Assembly (NCBI GenBank): GCA_002412765.1 | Contig: DHVR01000067.1 | Location: 1-8,531, forward strand | From: Leptolinea sp. UBA5203 | GTDB lineage: Bacteria > Chloroflexota > Anaerolineae > Anaerolineales > Anaerolineaceae | Length of the DNA stretch: 8,531 nucleotides | Direction of reading: 5' to 3' | Shown here: in pieces, positions 6,847 through 8,531 of the stretch | Position numbering within the stretch: the stretch's first letter is position 1 | How the letters are laid out: each line of letters starts with the position of its first letter | Made by a program: the position numbers and the translations under genes | The notes under the pieces: model-generated | What the model saw: only the letters and a program-made list of their open reading frames with translations | What the model was told of the DNA's origin: nothing | The model's database searches: none

Positions 6847-7895
6847 TGTAAAATCACTTTTTCCAGTGCTTTAAAATCGGCATCCACTACAACGGGAGCC
6901 GTCATATTCTTAACGATGATGTCCGGGTCTTTCATGCCGTGGCCGGTGCAGACCACCACCACGCGCTTGCCTTTTACATTGATCATACCGGCGTCCAGTT
7001 CAGCTTTCAAACCAGCCAGACCGGCCGCGGAGGCGGGTTCCACCCACACACCATGTGCTGCCAGACGGCGCTGCATGGCCAGGATGTCGTCATCACTGCG
7101 GGCAATGATTTTGCCCTTGGATTCTTCAGCCGCTTCCAGCGCCTGTTCCGCGCGGGCAGGTTTGCCAATGCGAATGGCGGTGCACACCGTCTCCGGATGT
7201 TCCACCGGATGACCCAGCACCAACGGTGCAGAGCCGGCCGCCTGCACGCCCAAAATCTGGGGCAGACCGGTTTTCTTTTCGGCGTTGTACTGCAGGAAAC
7301 CCATCCAATAGGAGGTGATATTCCCGGCATTGCCTACCGGTAGACACAACCAATCCGGGGCAGAGCCGAGGACGTCGCAGATTTCAAAGGCCGAAGTCTT
7401 CTGACCTTCCAGGCGGTATGGGTTGAGCGAATTGACCAGCACAATCGGGTGCTGGTTGCTGATTTTCATCACCAGGGTCAGGGCATCATCAAAGGAACCG
7501 CGAATCTGCACTACCTGCGCCCCGTAGGCGATAGCCCCAGCCAGTTTTCCGGCGGCTACTTTGCCTTCAGGAATGATCACCACGGCTTTCATCCCGGCGC
7601 GGTTGGCGTAGGCTGCTGCAGAGGCCGAGGTATTGCCGGTGGATGCACAGATCACGGCTTTTGCACCGCGTCCGTAGGCTTCACTGATCGCCACGGTCAT
7701 ACCGCGGTCTTTAAAAGAGCCGGTAGGATTCAGGCCCTCATATTTCACATAGAGTTCAAAACCACCGCCCAACTCGTCCGCGAGACGCGGCATGGGGATC
7801 AGGGGCGTGTCACCTTCCAGCAAGGATACTGTTTTAGTATGGTCGGGAATCTGAAGATAGGATCGATAACGTTCAAGTACGCCTGCGTAGGCCAT
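6843..7895 (-). CDS. thrC: threonine synthase
   Basis: A 350-residue PLP-dependent lyase that converts O-phospho-L-homoserine and water into L-threonine and phosphate, the last step of threonine synthesis. The PLP-binding lysine is Lys62 in N-P-T-G-S-F-K-D-R-G (56-65); A-S-T-G-N-T-S-A-S (84-92) lines the active site; G-N-A-G-N (188-192) holds the cofactor phosphate; E-P-A-S-A-A-G (286-292) and T-G-H-G-M-K-D-P (317-324) are typical of the family. The start at 7895 is chosen because AAGGAG lies 7 bases upstream; the frame stays open to 8006, but that extension has no ribosome site and would run through the leader hairpin. The length fits the short threonine synthase class. It is first in the operon with thrB. 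Confidence 0.97.
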   Translation of the reverse strand: MAYAGVLERYRSYLQIPDHTKTVSLLEGDTPLIPMPRLADELGGGFELYVKYEGLNPTGSFKDRGMTVAISEAYGRGAKAVICASTGNTSASAAAYANRAGMKAVVIIPEGKVAAGKLAGAIAYGAQVVQIRGSFDDALTLVMKISNQHPIVLVNSLNPYRLEGQKTSAFEICDVLGSAPDWLCLPVGNAGNITSYWMGFLQYNAEKKTGLPQILGVQAAGSAPLVLGHPVEHPETVCTAIRIGKPARAEQALEAAEESKGKIIARSDDDILAMQRRLAAHGVWVEPASAAGLAGLKAELDAGMINVKGKRVVVVCTGHGMKDPDIIVKNMTAPVVVDADFKALEKVILQ

Positions 7896-7911
7896 GGAGG
7901 AGCTCCTTAAG

Positions 7912-7941
7912 AAAAAAATCAGACTGATGTTACAGTCTGAT
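7912..7941 (-). terminator. terminator-shaped hairpin in the thrC leader
   Basis: On the minus strand ATCAGACTG (7941-7933) pairs perfectly with CAGTCTGAT (7926-7918) around a 6-base loop, followed by seven T residues (7918-7912). It sits just before the thrC ribosome site (AAGGAG about 7902-7907). It may end transcription arriving from upstream, or act as an attenuator of thrC. There is no threonine-rich leader peptide and no T-box signature upstream. Confidence 0.7.
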
Positions 7942-7944
7942 CTG

Positions 7945-7973
7945 ATTATACCAACGCTTTGGAAACTTGCGCA
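7945..7973 (-). promoter_or_regulatory. thrC promoter candidate (extended -10)
   Basis: On the minus strand a perfect TATAAT (7945-7950) is preceded by TGG, giving the extended -10 form. The -35 match 17 bases upstream (TGCGCA, 7968-7973) is weak. The predicted start near 7938 falls within the first arm of the leader hairpin, so the transcript would begin with a shortened six-base-pair stem and the T tract. Confidence 0.6.
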
Positions 7974-8053
7974 GAAAATATCCTTAGTGGCCTGCCCTAA
8001 AATCACAGTCGGATTTTAATTGTGTAACTTAACATTGCCACACAGTCTTCTTG

Positions 8054-8115
8054 TGTCATTGAGAGTAAATCTACAGGGCTAACGTACTTCATTCGAATAG
8101 AAACTAGTTAAATAT
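8054..8115 (+). repeat. first unit of a 100-bp-period repeat
   Basis: It begins TGTCATTGAGAGTAAATC and aligns without gaps to 8154-8215 over about 62 bases with most positions identical, including ACTTCATTC and AAACT. The TGTCATTG(C/A)GAG opening is the same edge motif as in the other dispersed repeats here. Confidence 0.75.
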
Positions 8116-8153
8116 AATAGAAGACCTTCAGCCCTCTTATATCTTAAGAGTCA

Positions 8154-8215
8154 TGTCATTGCGAGTAAATCCACAGCGCTATCACACTTCATTCTAAAGG
8201 AAACTGGGTCATACT
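8154..8215 (+). repeat. second unit of a 100-bp-period repeat
   Basis: It begins TGTCATTGCGAGTAAATC and is the ungapped partner of 8054-8115, offset by exactly 100 bp. The remaining 38 bases of the period are not similar, so this is either a decayed tandem duplication or two insertions of the same repeat. Confidence 0.75.
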
Positions 8216-8232
8216 TTCAGTGCTTACGAATG

Positions 8233-8288
8233 TGTTATTGCGAAGGAGCGCTTTTCAGCGACTGCGGCAATCTCAAAGCATGCCGGAT
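8233..8288 (+). repeat. dispersed repeat copy with complete edges
   Basis: It runs from TGTTATTGCGAAGGAGCG to GGCAATCTC (8266-8274) and on to GCATGCCGGAT. ATTGC near the left edge pairs with GCAAT in the core, with further pairing of GCGCT and AGCG inside. Its right part matches the reverse complement of 8451-8473 in the form GGCAATCTCAAMGCMTGCCGG. Confidence 0.7.
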
Positions 8289-8322
8289 TTTCCTCCAACT
8301 TGGTATAGGTGTCTGTTTGTTT

Positions 8323-8352
8323 CTTAGGAGCCCCATACGGCGTTTTCCTAAG
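8323..8352. repeat. hairpin inside the repeat region
   Basis: CTTAGGA (8323-8329) pairs perfectly with TCCTAAG (8346-8352) around a 16-base loop. No T tract follows. GCCCC at 8330-8334 could instead pair with GGGGC at 8364-8368, so alternative foldings are possible. Confidence 0.5.
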
Positions 8353-8370
8353 TTCATCTTAACGGGGCGT

Positions 8371-8390
8371 GGCAATCTCAACGATTGAGG
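8371..8390 (+). repeat. short GGCAATCTC repeat core
   Basis: GGCAATCTC (8371-8379) runs into a small stem, CTCAA (8377-8381) with TTGAG (8385-8389). It shares GGCAATCTCAACG with the right-end copy read on the other strand, but the left edge of the unit is missing or unrecognisable. Confidence 0.5.
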
Positions 8391-8452
8391 GAATTTCATT
8401 ATAAACACCAAAGATAAATATAATGGAAGCAGTCAATTAGTCTGTCAAATAT

Positions 8453-8531
8453 CCGGCAGGCGTTGAGATTGCCTACCCTGAAGGGTACAGGCCGTCGGAC
8501 TATCGTCCTCCTCGCAGTAACTGTGATAAAA
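8453..8531 (-). repeat. dispersed repeat copy at the right end, reversed
   Basis: Read on the minus strand it opens with the 22-base terminal repeat, then a small stem GGAC/GTCC (8498-8509), the GTACCCTTCAGGGTA near-palindrome (8474-8488), the GGCAATCTC core (8473-8465) and GCCTGCCGG. It is organised like the left-end copy but in opposite orientation, with different middle sequence. Confidence 0.7.
8510..8531 (-). repeat. right arm of 22-bp terminal inverted repeat
   Basis: Its reverse complement is identical to positions 2-23. It forms the last bases of the window, so whether the match continues outward cannot be seen. Confidence 0.85.

Larger units (their letters stand above)
8007..8531. 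other. gene-free stretch filled with degenerate repeats
   Basis: There is no gene on either strand. The stretch holds two 62-bp repeats 100 bp apart (8054 and 8154), a third TTGCGA/GGCAATCTC unit (8233-8288), a short fourth core (8371-8390), a hairpin (8323-8352) and the right-end repeat (8453-8531). A 14-base motif AAATATAATRGAAG also occurs at 8110-8123 and 8416-8429. Confidence 0.7.

Noticed and set aside
6939..7910. Open frames opposite or out of frame with thrC
   Set aside because: They are Gly/His/Arg-rich shadows of a fully conserved threonine synthase, with no independent evidence.
7896..8006. 37-residue N-terminal extension of threonine synthase
   Set aside because: The extension has no ribosome site and reads through the leader hairpin and promoter; the ATG at 7895 has AAGGAG 7 bases upstream and gives the usual family N-terminus.
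7912..8290. T-box or leader-peptide attenuation of the threonine operon
   Set aside because: I found no T-box consensus and no short frame rich in threonine or isoleucine codons before the hairpin.
8113..8424. TATAAT boxes at 8113-8118 and 8419-8424 as plus-strand promoters
   Set aside because: Neither has a -35 element at a workable distance, and no gene follows on the plus strand; both lie within a repeated AT-rich motif.
8054..8473. CRISPR array in the right-hand repeats
   Set aside because: Repeat units are long, divergent, unevenly spaced and partly inverted, with no uniform spacers and no cas genes.

Overview
The window looks like a stretch of a Chloroflexi genome, most likely class Anaerolineae. 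The grounds are the style of its secreted proteins (a lipoprotein with an Ig-like domain opening on a K-A-W-I-D type strand, followed by FnIII-like and SH3b domains, and a LysM/FnIII partner), a small PadR regulator with a membrane partner, and many dispersed repeats carrying the motif GGCAATCTC. This placement is an inference from protein and repeat style; no rRNA or tRNA gene is present to confirm it.

Layout. Positions 1-278 hold one copy of the dispersed repeat and a strong hairpin. A minus-strand pair follows: a PadR-type repressor (905-1255) and a four-helix membrane protein (279-908). They overlap by 4 bp and are driven by a promoter at 1301-1329 whose start region carries a duplicated ATATAGATAT box, probably the PadR operator. 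Positions 1256-2017 have no convincing gene. They contain a second, decayed copy of the repeat (1364-1408), a clean plus-strand terminator with no gene in front of it (1475-1503), and an extended -10 promoter candidate (1560-1568).

Two plus-strand genes for large extracytoplasmic proteins follow: a 456-residue lipoprotein (2018-3388) and a 778-residue membrane-anchored protein (3483-5819). Both are chains of beta-sandwich domains with a likely wall-binding module, SH3b in the first and LysM in the second, and both end in a Pro-Cys-Thr tail. They probably work together at the cell surface, but no enzyme domain is visible and their role is unknown.

They converge on a minus-strand threonine operon, thrC (threonine synthase, 6843-7895) followed by thrB (homoserine kinase, 5926-6846), again with a 4-bp overlap. 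Its terminator is at 5871-5907. Upstream of thrC a TATAAT box sits almost on top of a terminator-shaped hairpin. Positions 8007-8531 are gene-free and packed with degenerate repeats, including two copies spaced exactly 100 bp apart.

The two ends of the window are a perfect 22-bp inverted repeat (2-23 and 8510-8531). With no transposase present, the simplest reading is two opposed copies of a dispersed repeat, possibly a contig broken at repeats. I see no defence system, CRISPR array or recognisable mobile element. The least described content is the surface-protein pair, the PadR/membrane cassette and the repeat family.
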